A stretch of 31,153 bases of DNA from Gnetum montanum (GCA_015680685.1 MNCI01026912.1:626781-657933), one strand, 5' to 3'; positions 21,081 to 31,153 are shown, counted from the first letter of the stretch. Notes: a model not told the origin generated them from the letters alone. Numbers and translations are program-made.

Positions 21081-22425
21081 CAAGTAGAATTAATAAATAT
21101 TTTTCCTTTTCTTTAATTTTAAAATTTTTTGTTTTCCAGTTTTTCATCTTTCAATTTTTTGTTTTATCTTTTTGAGGGTAATCTCATCAATAAATAAAAT
21201 ACTCATGTGACTCATTGGTTGAGGTGTTATTCTATGCTATCAAGTCTCAAGTAACTAATTATTTGGACAATGAGCCCATCATGTCCACCCACCCATTTTA
21301 TTAATAACAGGTTCTAATCTGGGTACGATGATATTCTTGTCATCATAAAAACTTAAAAGTAATTTTGTGCTCATTATGCCCAGAGTGAAAAATGATGGAC
21401 TAAGAAGGAATGACCAAGGTGTGACGTCAAGGGGACTTGTGGATTCTCTTTGGTGACATCTGTAAGGTGCTATCATGCAGCCTGGTTGTACTAAGATCCT
21501 TGTAAATTTAATGAAGAATGTGAGTAAGAGTAATGAAGGCACTCAATAAAAAAAACCACAATGCTATTCTAGGGTGTTCCACTGGAAAGACATGCATCCA
21601 TGCCTAAAGGTAGGCAGCTTCTTTGGATTACGCATCTAAAAAAAGAGAGTGTGTATGTCGCAAATTCTCAATCACTCCTCCCTTGAACGAAACGCTAAGT
21701 GATTGTACGCCTTGCTGCCATGATACTCTTATGGTTGTCCATCATTGGATGAAGCAATGCGATGTCACTGATTGCAGGAATGGACTTGGTCTTGATTTTG
21801 GAGTGACAGGCTAATGACACATTAATCACGTCCTACACTCAACATTCATTATGCCCTGGGTCAGTTACCTCATGTGCCAATCTCTGCAATCCCTTCAACA
21901 ATTTGCCTCATCTTGCTGTCCATGTATTTGTGACTTGTGACTTTTGTAGCATTGAATTCATACCTCATCATGGTAGTATCTACATGTGTGTGTTTTGTGG
22001 AACTGGTGTGGATTACATTTAACCCTTCTAGTGCCTACGGACATTTTAAGGTGTGGTTACGCAAGGGCATTATAGGTTGGAACCTACTTTGGGGAGCACC
22101 CACTTACATGAATTTTGTAATTTGTACTTGCTTCACACCACCACATCATTTTATATCCTCTAAGTACTTCATTGCCAAATCTTTTCTTTCCTTTGTCATC
22201 ATTTTATCAAATGTTCCTCAAAACCATTATGTATCCTTTGATGTATCACCTAAACAAACCAGGTCTGACATTAAACTTTTAGGGCAACTTTTTTTAAAAA
22301 AATTTCTAACTCTAAAATCACACAAGGTAAAAAATTCAACATTTACTAAAGGTAATAAGTAAGGTATGAAATAATTGAACTTCTTTCAATAACCTTACTA
22401 ACAATTGATCTTTGTGTGATTATAG
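21081..22425 (+). other. Conserved non-coding spacer, internal 1
   Basis: About 1.35 kb between the gag stop and the ORF2 start, alignable with 24829-26270 (close) and 5309-7176 (distant). It ends TGTGTGATTATAG directly before the ORF2 ATG, which resembles a 3' splice site; element A lacks that AG. The frame at 21937-22362 is a chance opening not kept in the sister copies. Confidence 0.55.
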
Positions 22426-22862
22426 ATGGCCCTAAAAGAGGACAACAAGGAGGACCTTATGAAGGTGCAACTAAATGCCCAGGTGGAGGCAGAAGCCAAG
22501 GACCTCATGCAGAACATGTAGAGTAGGAGGCATAATCATTCAGCATCCATCAGGAAACTCCTGTCACTGCACAATCTAGCCAAGTAAAAGGTGGAGAGGT
22601 CAAGGCCCAAGCCTATGAAGAGGAACAATGGCTATTTGTGACATGGCATGTCAAGGCTAATCAAGTGTTCCTGCAGTTGCCGTGTCCATGGGAGGTGCCG
22701 ACTCCATCAAACATTGGAATATTAGCATGGATAGTTCATAATCCTTGGATAGAAGAGAAGAAACATCATACGCTTCTTCAATGGTATCAATCTCAGAAGC
22801 CTAAAGCGCAAGACAAAGAAAAGGCACTCATGGAGGAGCCACCGCCACCAGGAACCACATGA
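22426..22862 (+). pseudogene. Short-form ORF2, internal 1
   Basis: ATG 22426, stop TGA 22860-22862, about 145 codons. One base is missing after GCC relative to 26271, and there are stops in the first third. The N-terminal half matches element A (SFSIHQE). The C-terminal half, open from 22638, reads QLPCPWEVPTPSNIG, HNPWIEE and QYQSQKP, ends EEPPPPGTT, and is not found in element A. Function unknown; no domain recognised. Confidence 0.5.
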
Positions 22863-22910
22863 GTTCTAATAAATTTTGTAATTTTTGTGTCTATGTCCCA
22901 ACTGTGTCTA

Positions 22911-23879
22911 TGATGAATCGTGGTTTGTCAAGTGATGATATCGGACCCTTTTTAACCAAGTGCTGATATTAGACCCTGTGAACCATGTGCTAATATCGAA
23001 CCCTTGATAACCAGGTGCTGATATCGAACCCTTGATATCGGACCCCCAATATCAAACCCTCGATATCGGGTACGTGATATCGTGGCCTGGCTAACGATAT
23101 CAGATATGCGATATCATGGTTCTTGTGTAAGCCTATAAATACCACATTTGAACGCACAGGAAGGGCAATAAGTTTTAGAAAAAGTTAGTGTTAGAGTAGG
23201 ATCTTTTTATCAGTTTCAATTCCTCTCAACCCTTTCCTTAGTGCATGCTCGCAGTGTGATGATTGTAATTGTACGGAACCTTTATTCGAGTGTGATGTAC
23301 TTGGACATGCACATGACCGGCAATAAAGATTGAGATTACTTCATCATTGCAACATTCACTTAGTTTTAATTGCTAACTGTTATTTTTATTTATCACTTTC
23401 TTAATTAATATTTCTCTACCCTCATTTCCTACCCCTATTATTAAACATGAAATGAGTACGACTTAATCACGAGCATTTAAGTGTGACTACTTGGTATCCC
23501 AGTAGCGTACCTAGGACATGCGCTTGGTAATCCTAGTAGTAGTACACGAGGTCTAAGATGTGTATGGATGATTAAGGACAGATGCTCATCACACTTAGGC
23601 TAGCTTAGATTCTCTTCCCCCTTTCCCTCTTAGCTTAAAACAAAGTTATTTTCCATTGTCCCTAGGAGTAGCATAGTGATAGGAAACACATCATACACCT
23701 CACTTTGTACTAAACCATACATGACAAAGCAAATACTAGTTCAGGTGGGAAGATAGCGTACTACAATCAATGAGTAACTATTTAGATACCACAACTAGCC
23801 CATCTGCAAAGTTTGACCAAATCATGCGTGAATGCTTGTATTCGCATGGTTGAGTGTAGGGGTACCTCGCCACTCATCA
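22911..23879 (+). repeat. LTR C (middle LTR, probably 3' LTR of a nested element)
   Basis: 969 bp, TGATGAATC to ACTCATCA. It is the longest LTR because its upstream array is expanded. The 48 bases before it (22863-22910) lack the polypurine tract and about 130 bases seen before LTR D, so a deletion removed them. Its exact terminal CA is joined straight to gag sequence at 23880. Confidence 0.85.
22937..23141 (+). promoter_or_regulatory. LTR C promoter: expanded GATATC array and TATA box
   Basis: Exact GATATC at 22937, 23020, 23034, 23062, 23076, 23096 and 23110. Decayed sites on the grid at 22965, 22992, 23006 and 23048. From 22992 to 23076 every step is exactly 14 bp; then 20, 14, and 24 to TATAAATA (23134-23141). 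An AACCAxGTGCT unit recurs at 22954, 22981 and 23009 (period 27-28), so two grid cells were multiplied together. Confidence 0.7.
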
Positions 23880-24828
23880 TACATATCAGTGTAACATTTT
23901 CCTGTACAATCACCCCAAAGGTCAATGTCTAGTCTTGTCACATTTACATGAACATTGGGGAAGAATGTTACATCCAAAGTTTGTACAAAAATATAGTGTT
24001 CAATCATAGTGGCAAAGATCCTAGTCATGGGGGAGGCCACCCTCAAATTGGTCACACCCTTCATATCATCTGAACCTAAGCGCTTATCAAGTTCAACATC
24101 CTGTTTCCCCAACTGGGTCAACATCTTCTATCTTACCACATTATTATTATTCTCCTAAATACTATCAATTCGTGTCCTTTCCAACAAGATCACCACCTCA
24201 TGTTCCTTATACTTCTCCTTACTCTCAATATTCTCATCCTCCACCTCCTTCTACATTGCCACCAATAGTACCAGAAGGATTTGCACAACAACATCGACCC
24301 ATGAACGTTACTTGTGCTACTAATGTCAACTACAGTGGGAATCCTCCACAACATCGAAGGCGTCCCTTCTTTAGAAATGATCATAGAAAGGGATAGCATA
24401 GTTTTGAGACCATTGCATCCTACCACTCAGCACAAGTTCAACACTATGGTGCATCTTTCTTATTGAACTTAACGCCTCGTGTTACCTTATCCGGGCCACC
24501 AATCAACACTCCAACAACTATGCGGCCCAATAAATATAGCCACATAGGGAGACATATTGATCCTTGCATACCATCTTACAGTCAAGGATGCCATAGTGGG
24601 TCACCTCCATATCAATTAACCACATCTTCTAACTTGCCCCACTATGTCAACTTTAATATAGTGTGTGCACCCCAATGTGGGTACATTCCAACCACCACAT
24701 CAAAAGACACCTAGTGGTTTGGATATGACCAAGTTCCAATATTTCCGAAATTCATGGATCCAACCCTTCCATTTATTAATTCTCACTATGATCAAAAGTT
24801 TAGTTATGGGGGATATCCCCCATCCTAA
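23880..24828 (+). pseudogene. 3' part of gag, internal 2
   Basis: Starts abruptly at the LTR C end, at the point matching 20138 in internal 1, just before the zinc knuckle, whose second Cys codon is TTC here. Then the Pro/Tyr/His-rich tail with QHRRRPFF (about 24350) and the conserved end SYGGYPPS, stop 24826-24828. By eye roughly 90% identical to 20138-21080. The N-terminal two thirds and the primer site are absent. Confidence 0.7.
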
Positions 24829-26270
24829 CAAACAGAATTAATAAATTTTTCCTTTTCTTTAATTTTACAATTTTTTATTTTCTAATTTTTCATCTTTCAA
24901 TTTTTTGTTTTATCTTTTTATTGATTGGTTCATCTTTTTATTTATTGTTTTATCTTTTTATCTTTCTATGGGTAATCTCATCTATGAATAAAACACTCAT
25001 GTGACTCGTTGGTTGAGGTGTTGTTCTATGCTATCAAGTCTCAAGTGACTAATTATTTGGACAGTGAGCCCACCACATCCACCCACCCATTCTATTAATA
25101 AGAGGTTCTACTCTAGGTATGATGATATTCTTGACATCATGAAAACTTAAAAGTAATTTTGTGCTCATTATGCCCAGAGTGAAAAATGATGGACTAAGAG
25201 GGAATGACCAGGATGTGACATCAAGGGGACTTGTGGATTCTCTTTGGTGACACCTATAGGAGTTATCATGTAGCCTAGTTGTACTAAGATCCTTGTAGAT
25301 CTAATGAAAAATGGAAGTAAGAGTAATAAAGGCACTCAATCCAAAAAAATCCAATGCTATTCTAGGGGGTCCCACTAGAAAGACATGCACCCATGTCTGA
25401 AGGTAGGCGGCTTCTTTGGATTACGCATAAAAAAGAGAGAGAGAGAGAAAAAGTGTGCCAAAGTGGACAAGCAAAAAGTGACAAAAAGATCAAAACAAGT
25501 GTGCCACAAATTTCCAATCACTCCTCCCTTGAACAAAACACCAAGTGATCATACGCCTTGCTGTCATGATGCTCTTATGGTTGTCCATCATTGGATGAAA
25601 CAATGCAATGTCACTAATCGTAGGAGTGGACTTGGTCTTAATTTTGGAGCGACGGGCTAATAACACATTAATCATGTCCTACACTCAGAATTCATTGTGC
25701 CCTGGGTTAGTTACCTCATGTCCTAATCTTTGCAATCCCTTCTACAATTCGCCTCATCTTGTTGTTCATGTATTTGTGACTTGTGTCTTGTGTAGCATTG
25801 AATTCACACCTCATCACAGTGGTATCTACATGTGTGTGTTTTGTGGAGCTAGTGTGGATTACATCTAACCCTTTTAGTGCCTATGAACATTTTTGGATAT
25901 AGTTACATAAGGGCGTGATAGGTAGGAACTTGCTTTAGGAAGGATCCACTTGTGTGACTTTTGTAATTTGCACTTTTTACACATCACCACATCATTTTGT
26001 ACCCTCCAAGTACTTCATTGCCAAATCTATTCTTTCCTTTGTCATCATTTTATCAAACGTTCCTCAAAACCATTACATGTCCATTCATGTATAACCTAAA
26101 CAAATTAGGTCTAACATTAAACTTCTAGGGCAACTTCCTTGAAAAAAATTCTAACTCTAAAATCACACTAAGCAAAGAATTCAACATTTATTAAAGGCAA
26201 TGAGTAAGGTATGAAATAATTGAACTTCTTTCAATAACCTTACTAACAATTGATCTTTGTGTGATTATAG
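24829..26270 (+). other. Conserved non-coding spacer, internal 2
   Basis: Close counterpart of 21081-22425, with an extra T-rich repeat (TTTATCTTTTTAT units, about 24910-24967) and a GA run (25434-25449). Ends TGTGATTATAG before ATG 26271. Confidence 0.55.
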
Positions 26271-26700
26271 ATGGCCCTTAAAAGAGGACAACAAGGAGGA
26301 CCTTCTCAAGGTTCAACTAAACACCCAAGGGGGAGGCAAAGGCTAAAAACCTCATGCAGAATATGCAGAGTAGGAGGCATAATCAATTAGCATCCATCAG
26401 GGAACTCTTATCACTGCATAATCTGTCAAAGCAAAAGGTGGAGAGGTCAAGGCCCGAGCCTATGAAGCAGAATGACAACTATTTGCGACATGCCATGTCA
26501 TGGCCAATCAAGTGTTCCCGTAGCTACCGTGTTCATGGGAAGTGTCGACTCCATCAAACATTGGAACATCAGCATGGATGGCTCATAATCCTTAGATAAA
26601 AGAGGAGAAACTTCTTCAATGGTATCAATCTTAGAAGCCTGGAGCACAGGACAAAGGAGAGGCACCCATGGAGGAACCACCACCACCTGGAACCACATGA
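26271..26700 (+). pseudogene. Short-form ORF2, internal 2
   Basis: ATG 26271 (MALKRGQQGGPSQG) to TGA 26698-26700, with frameshifts and stops. Nucleotides match 22426-22862 closely, including the TCCATCAAACATTGGAA block and the Pro-rich end before ACCACATGA. It keeps the base after GCC that is lost at 22426. Function unknown. Confidence 0.5.
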
Positions 26701-26867
26701 GTTCCACAAGTTTTGTATTTTGTGTCTATGTCCAAATTTTTTTTAATCCCACACTACAGCATGAAATAATCCATGGTCATTCAATAATCCCATACCTATC
26801 CACTATTTGTAATTGAATGAACTTATTCCTCACTTTTTTTGACTCAAGAACAAGTTTTTATTCCATC

Positions 26868-26876
26868 GTGGGGGTA
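26868..26876 (+). other. Polypurine tract before LTR D
   Basis: GTGGGGGTA directly before TGATGAGTC. The same tract, allowing one base, precedes the U3 ends of LTR E and LTR F on the minus strand, so it is the family's plus-strand primer. Confidence 0.7.
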
Positions 26877-27780
26877 TGATGAGTCTTGATATCGGACCCC
26901 TATTATCGGACCCTTGATATCAAGTACAAGATATCAGGTTTGATGAATCCCAACATCGGACCCCTTATATCGGGTACCTAATATCGTAGCCTGGATACGA
27001 TATTGGATACATGATATCGTGACTCCCATGTGAGCCTATAAATACACATTTGGGAGCACAAGAAGAGGTAGTAAATTTTAGAGTTAGTTAGTGTTAGAGT
27101 AGAGTCTTTTTTTCATTTTTTTAGTTCATCTCAACCCTTTCCCCAATGCATGCTCGCAATGTAATGATTGTAATTGTACAGAACCTTTATTCGAGTGTGA
27201 CGTACTTGAACACACACATGACCAATAATAAAGTTCAAGATTACTTCATCATTATAGCATTCACTTAGTTTTAATTGCTTACTATTATTGTTATTTATTA
27301 CTTTCTTAATTAATATTTCTCTACCTTCATTTCCTATCCCTATTATTAAAAATGGAATGAGTACGACTTAATCATGAGAATTTAAGTGTGACTACTTGGT
27401 ATCCTAGTAGCATACCTAGGACATGTGCTTGCCTATTCCTATAGTAGTACACGAGGTCCAAGATGTGTACAGATAATTAAGGATGGATGCTCATCACACT
27501 TAGGCTAGCTTAGATTCTCTTCTCTCATCCCCTATTAGCTTAAACAAGTTATTTTCCATTGCCTCTAGGAGTAGAACTAGTTAGGACCACATCATACACC
27601 TCACTCTAGACTAAACCATACGTGACAAAGAAAATACTAGTCTAGGTGGGAAGATAGTAAACTGCGATCAACGTGTAACTATCTAGATACCACAACTAGC
27701 CCGTCTGCAGAGTTTGACCAGATTTTGCGTAAACGAACGTATTCGTATGGTTGAGTGTAGGGGTACCTCGCCACTCATCA
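26877..27780 (+). repeat. LTR D (outer 3' LTR)
   Basis: 904 bp, TGATGAGTC to ACTCATCA, followed by ATAGG. Closest to LTR B along its length. TATA box 27037-27044; AATAAAG near 27228. Confidence 0.9.
26888..27044 (+). promoter_or_regulatory. LTR D promoter: GATATC array and TATA box
   Basis: Exact GATATC at 26888, 26916, 26930 and 27013; decayed sites at 26902, 26952, 26966, 26980 and 26999. Steps: 14, 14, 14 | 22, 14, 14 | 19, 14, then 24 to TATAAATA (27037). This is LTR B's pattern without the duplicated 33-bp unit. Confidence 0.7.
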
Positions 27781-27785
27781 ATAGG
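27781..27785. repeat. Right target-site duplication (ATAGG)
   Basis: ATAGG directly after LTR D, matching 18182-18186. Confidence 0.8.
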
Positions 27786-29007
27786 TACACCCCAAGATTT
27801 AAAGAAGTTTATAACTTAAGTTACCTAGTAGAATCGAACCCATGACATGGGGTTACCAAGCTAAGACTTGTATAGCTAACATCTCATTGTTATCACCCAT
27901 ACCTATCATTTCTCCTAGGCTATGCATATCTATCACCCTAATGAACAAGACAATATCCACCTGTTAAATGGCCAACACCTGAAGCATTAGAAGTAGTATC
28001 TACCATTTTTGAGAGGTATAGATGAGCAAACTCATGTCTTTACTAAGAGGTCTATCAGGTGATAGATATGCATTAGTTGTGGGGGAGAAATTCTTCATGC
28101 TTTATTTCCATTATTCTACTTACTTGTTTGCATGTGTTGTAGGACTTTATTTTAGTTTGTTTAGTTAGGAATGATTTTGTGGGATATTTTTCAGTTCAAT
28201 GTTTGATCATTGTTGATTTTTATTTTCTTTAGTATAATTATGTATCCATGGGAAATCAATTAATGTGCTTTATAATTGCTTACCTTGAGAGCCAATGGTG
28301 AATGGGCGGCTTACAGATGCAAAGATGATTTAAGAGTGTTAAATAGGTCTAATGTGGAACTTTGGTTAATGAAATGCATGCACAATACAAATTCATCCAA
28401 TCAATTTTCTTCTACCATCACCAATGAACCAGACATATATTTAGCAAGTAGTTGGATCCTATAGCACAAGTGGAAAAGCTACTTCTACTAGATCCCTAGG
28501 AGCTGTAGCTCTAGAAACCTAGAAGAATTCTTGGATGTTGTTTAGAAAAGGGTATGCCATTAAGGAATTCTATGACCATTGAAATGGATCTTAATCGATG
28601 GGGTTGGATCATGTGTTTGTGCTTACTTTGCCTAACCACATTGGTCAGAGGAGGTTTGTGACTTCATGACCTATGTTTACCACATTGAGCTTATGGGTAA
28701 GGTATCTAATTCATCAAGTGCATGTCAACGACTCCACATGATGACCCAACACTCTAAGCATCTTCAAAGGATTGATTTTTCTATAAGTAATGAGCCTTCT
28801 CTCTTTGAAAGAAAAAAGAAAGGAACGAAAAAGAAAAAATAAACAAATAAATGAAAAGAAGAAAAAAATGGAGGATGAGATGGTAAAGATATAAGCAACA
28901 AAGGTTCTTTTCTACTTTTAGCTCAGAAAAATTTGTAGCATTACCATCCTAAGCTAGAAAATTTTTTGTTGCTCACAACTAAAAATACGAGTTGTATATA
29001 TACCCCT
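27786..29007. other. Unassigned DNA between two retroelement insertions
   Basis: No convincing gene. Includes a tRNA-like patch (next entry), a G-rich purine run at about 28078-28088, a short unrecognised frame at 28276-28464 and a purine-rich tract at about 28808-28875. Probably fragments of older elements. Confidence 0.5.
27831..27880 (-). ncRNA. tRNA-like RNA polymerase III promoter patch, possible SINE remnant
   Basis: On the minus strand GGTTCGATTC (27840-27831) is a good B box, with the CATG-TCATGGG stem before it as in a tRNA T arm. A weak A-box-like GTTAGCTATACAAG lies about 30 bases upstream (around 27881-27868). It does not fold into a full cloverleaf, so a functional tRNA is unlikely; a tRNA-derived SINE head is possible. 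Confidence 0.3.
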
Positions 29008-29842
29008 TGATGAGCGATGAGATACCCCTACTCTCAACCATACAAATACAAGCATTTCACGCACGATCTGGTCGAATTCCAAGGACTAAGTCTTTATGCA
29101 TCTTTATGGAACAAGGATAGGTTGGTTAATTATTGTCTTCCCAAACTTACTTGTATGTCATGATTGTATGGTTAAGTAAGCTTGAGGAATATGATTTTTA
29201 TATCTTTTATGTTTTTATGTCCTATGCTAATAAGGGAGGAGAGAGATAACTAAGTAACTAATTTAACTTAACTACTCATTAACTAAGTTCTAACTAATCC
29301 TAACACCAGCACCCATTCCCACTTGCTGTACATATCCTGAACTAGTGCAAGACTGCTAGGATTACCAAACACTATTTGTTACTAGGTTACCAAGCATTAC
29401 ATACATGCTCGAAGCAGTCATACTGAGTGTATTTACTTAAGAAAGTGTAGGGTGAGAGAAGACAGTAATTAACTAGGAAAGAAATTAATAACATCAATTA
29501 ACACTAATTAATCTATTTTGGATGCTGCAAGGTTTATCATAAAGTTCGTCTTTATTTCCGTACAGAAGGTGTGCTCAGGTATACAATGCTCGAATAAAGA
29601 TCCGTTCACTTTATGACTGCTACTATGGGTATGTAGAAATAATTCTAACTTTTGTAGGGAGAAAAGGCAAGAGTTTGGCTAAGGGTCTAACTAACTATTG
29701 CAAAACCAAGTGCACCCTCCTCTTATTTATAGGCAAGGAGATAGGTCCTAATATCGGGTATCCAACATCGCATCGTAGGCTTCGATATCGCGGACCCTAT
29801 ATCGCAAATGTGATATCGTGGCCTTGATATTATGGTTCATCA
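29008..29842 (-). repeat. LTR E
   Basis: 835 bp. On the minus strand it runs from TGATGAACC (29842) to the CATCGCTCATCA end at 29008. Quite diverged, with the TATA box at 29731-29724 and polyadenylation-like signals near 29555. Most similar to LTR copy 0. Confidence 0.8.
29724..29831 (-). promoter_or_regulatory. LTR E promoter: decayed GATATC array on the 14-bp grid
   Basis: In plus-strand starts: AATATC 29750, AACATC 29764, GATATC 29784, TATATC 29798, GATATC 29812, GATATT 29826. Steps 14, 20, 14, 14, 14, the same as LTR C read from its TATA box. The proximal site begins 24 bp upstream of TATAAATA (29731-29724). Confidence 0.65.
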
Positions 29843-29854
29843 TACCCCCACGAC
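29843..29854 (-). other. Purine tract remnant between LTR F and LTR E
   Basis: Minus-strand GTCGTGGGGGTA is all that separates the two LTRs. It matches the last bases of the internal region before LTR F's U3 end (GTCATGGGGGTA). The whole rest of the internal region is missing here. Confidence 0.7.
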
Positions 29855-30717
29855 TAATGAGTGGCGAGGTACCCCTACATTCAACCATATGAATACGAGC
29901 ACTTCACATGCAATCCGGTCGAACTCCGCAGATGAACTAGTTGTGGTATCTAGATAGTTTACTCTTAGATCGCAGTTTGCTATCTTCCCACCTGGACTAG
30001 TATTAACTTTGTCACGTATGGTTTAGTCTAGAGTGAGGTGTATGATGGGTATGATCGAAAATAATATTAACTAAGCTAAGAGAGAGAGGTTGAGAGAGAA
30101 TCTAAGCTAGCCTAAGTGCAATGAGCATCCATTCCTCAATCATCCATACACATCTTGGACCTCGTGCACAACTACCACTGGGATTACCAAGTGCATGGCT
30201 TAGGTACGCTACTAGGCTACCAAGTAGTCACACTTAAATGCTCATGATTAAGTTGTACTCATTAGGCATTACTAGGAGATAAGGGTAGAGATATATTAAC
30301 TACAAAAGTAGTAAATAATAATAATAATTAAATAATTAAGCTAAGTGGATGCTGCAATGATGAAGTAATCTTGATCTTTATTGCCGGTCATGTGCATGTC
30401 CAAGTACGTCACACTCAAATAAGGATGCCATACAATTATAATCACCATACTACGGGCATGCACTGGGAAATAATTCTAACTCTAAGAAGGAAAACCTATA
30501 AGAGTTTGGGTAAGGAACTAAGAACTAATTATTGGGAACAAAGGGCACCACCTCTTATTTATAGAAGATGAGGCAGGACGCGATATCGCGCGGCGGATGC
30601 GATATCGAGGGTCTGATAACAGGGGTCTAATATCAAGACCTATCAGACTTGGTATCTTGTATCAGGGTTCCAATAATAGGGGTTCGATAATAAGACCTGA
30701 CAGACCATGACTCATCA
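29855..30717 (-). repeat. LTR F
   Basis: About 863 bp. Minus strand starts TGATGAGTC at 30717 and ends CCACTCATTA at 29855. The final CA reads TA, either a C-to-T change or the deletion joint lying two bases inside the LTR. TATA box 30563-30556. Confidence 0.8.
30556..30656 (-). promoter_or_regulatory. LTR F promoter: GATATC array and TATA box
   Basis: Plus-strand starts: GATATC 30582 and 30601; decayed 30615 (GATAAC), 30629 (AATATC), 30651 (GGTATC). Steps 19, 14, 14, 22, which is LTR D's pattern minus its most proximal site. The first site begins 24 bp upstream of TATAAATA (30563-30556). Confidence 0.6.
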
Positions 30718-30729
30718 TACCCCCATGAC
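30718..30729 (-). other. Polypurine tract before LTR F
   Basis: Minus-strand GTCATGGGGGTA directly before the TGATGAGTC start of LTR F; one base different from the tract at 29843-29854. Confidence 0.7.
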
Positions 30730-30889
30730 TAAATAACAACTCGTCCTTGAGTCAAAGAAAGTGACGAACAAGTTCAATTGATTACATAGTGGATAGGTAT
30801 GGGATTATTGATTGACTAGGAATTTATTTATGCCACAGTGGAGAATTAAAAAAAATTTGGACACAGACACAAAAGACAAAACTTGCGGA

Positions 30890-31153
30890 ACTCATGGGAT
30901 TCTCGATAGTGGTGGCTCCTCTATGGGTGCCTCTCCTTTGTCCTGCATGATCAGGCTTCTGAGATTGATATTGCTGAAGAAGCGCTTGACGTTTCTCCTC
31001 TTCTATCCAAGGATTATGAGCCGTCCATGCTGATGTTCCAATGTTTGATGGAGTCAGCACTTTCCATGAACATGGCAGTTGTGGGAACACTTGATTGGCC
31101 TTAACATGTTATGCCGCAAATAGCCGTCATTCCTCTTCATAGGCTTGGGCCCT
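30890..31153 (-). pseudogene. 3' end of short-form ORF2, cut by the window edge
   Basis: Minus-strand frame from about 31090 reads QLPCSWKVLTPSNIG, HNPWIEEEKR and QQYQSQKP, the same peptide as 22638-22862, then shifts frame in the Pro-rich end. It shows the short form of ORF2 is carried by a third copy. Function unknown. Confidence 0.5.

Larger units (their letters stand above)
18187..27780 (+). mobile_element. Composite three-LTR insertion (LTR B - internal 1 - LTR C - internal 2 - LTR D)
   Basis: A 9.6-kb unit flanked by matching ATAGG. LTR B (936 bp) and LTR D (904 bp) resemble each other along their whole length. LTR C (969 bp) differs from both, for example around 23610-23640 against 18870-18895 and 27520-27545. 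Internal 1 (19123-22910) has a primer site, gag, spacer and ORF2 but no purine tract. Internal 2 (23880-26876) lacks the primer site and the first third of gag but keeps its purine tract. So B and D are probably the two ends of one host element, with C from a second same-family element nested in it. No pol genes in either part. Confidence 0.8.
29008..31153 (-). mobile_element. Minus-strand element with two nearly fused LTRs, continues past the window
   Basis: Read on the minus strand: end of ORF2 (31153 to about 30890), 3' untranslated part, purine tract, LTR F (30717-29855), a 12-bp remnant holding a second purine tract, then LTR E (29842-29008). The bases at 29003-29007 (CCCCT) flank the outer end; the other end is outside. 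Confidence 0.75.

Noticed and set aside
21937-22362. Plus-strand 141-codon frame
   Set aside because: It lies in the non-coding spacer and is interrupted in both aligned copies (25780-26200 and 6220-6500).
24808-24821. Perfect GGGGGATATCCCCC palindrome
   Set aside because: It is the codon sequence for the conserved gag end GGYPP; the sister copies encode the same peptide with imperfect palindromes, so it is coincidental and not part of the promoter grid.

Overview
The window looks like nuclear DNA of a seed plant with a large, retrotransposon-filled genome. A conifer or other gymnosperm is plausible but not proven from sequence alone. The reasons are one GC-richer, intron-bearing receptor-kinase gene in about 27 kb of AT-rich, decayed LTR-retrotransposon sequence, and retroelement ORFs broken mostly by C-to-T and G-to-A changes, as expected for long-methylated DNA. 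No bacterial or organellar gene was seen.

Layout. 1-330 is the cut end of a minus-strand LTR. 331-1820 is AT-rich with simple repeats. 1821-8752 is an old plus-strand element (A): 5' LTR, tRNA-Asp-type primer site, broken gag, long non-coding spacer and broken second ORF; its 3' LTR was not found. 8753-12066 has no recognisable gene. 12067-15822 (minus) is the one intact cellular gene, a two-exon, 999-residue LRR receptor kinase closest to the CEPR1/XIP1 branch of LRR class XI. 15823-18181 is its upstream region and intergenic DNA. 18187-27780 is a composite insertion with three LTRs and two internal regions, bounded by a 5-bp target duplication (ATAGG). 27786-29007 is unassigned DNA with a tRNA-like patch. 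29008-31153 is a minus-strand copy in which two LTRs are almost fused.

All the LTR elements belong to one family: LTRs of 835-969 bp starting TGATGA and ending TCATCA, a gag-like ORF, a conserved non-coding spacer, and a second ORF of unknown function. I found no protease, reverse transcriptase, RNase H or integrase, so the copies appear non-autonomous. Primer site and gag style point to the Athila/Tat side of Ty3/gypsy (inference).

The most striking signal is in the LTR promoters. The hexamer GATATC recurs on a 14-bp grid with linkers of 17-22 bp. In six of seven LTRs the TATA-proximal site begins exactly 24 bp before TATAAATA. The seventh LTR (A) has no GATATC there, but its ACGT palindromes sit on the same grid, centred on the same position relative to the TATA box. 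I know of no description of this arrangement, but could not search.
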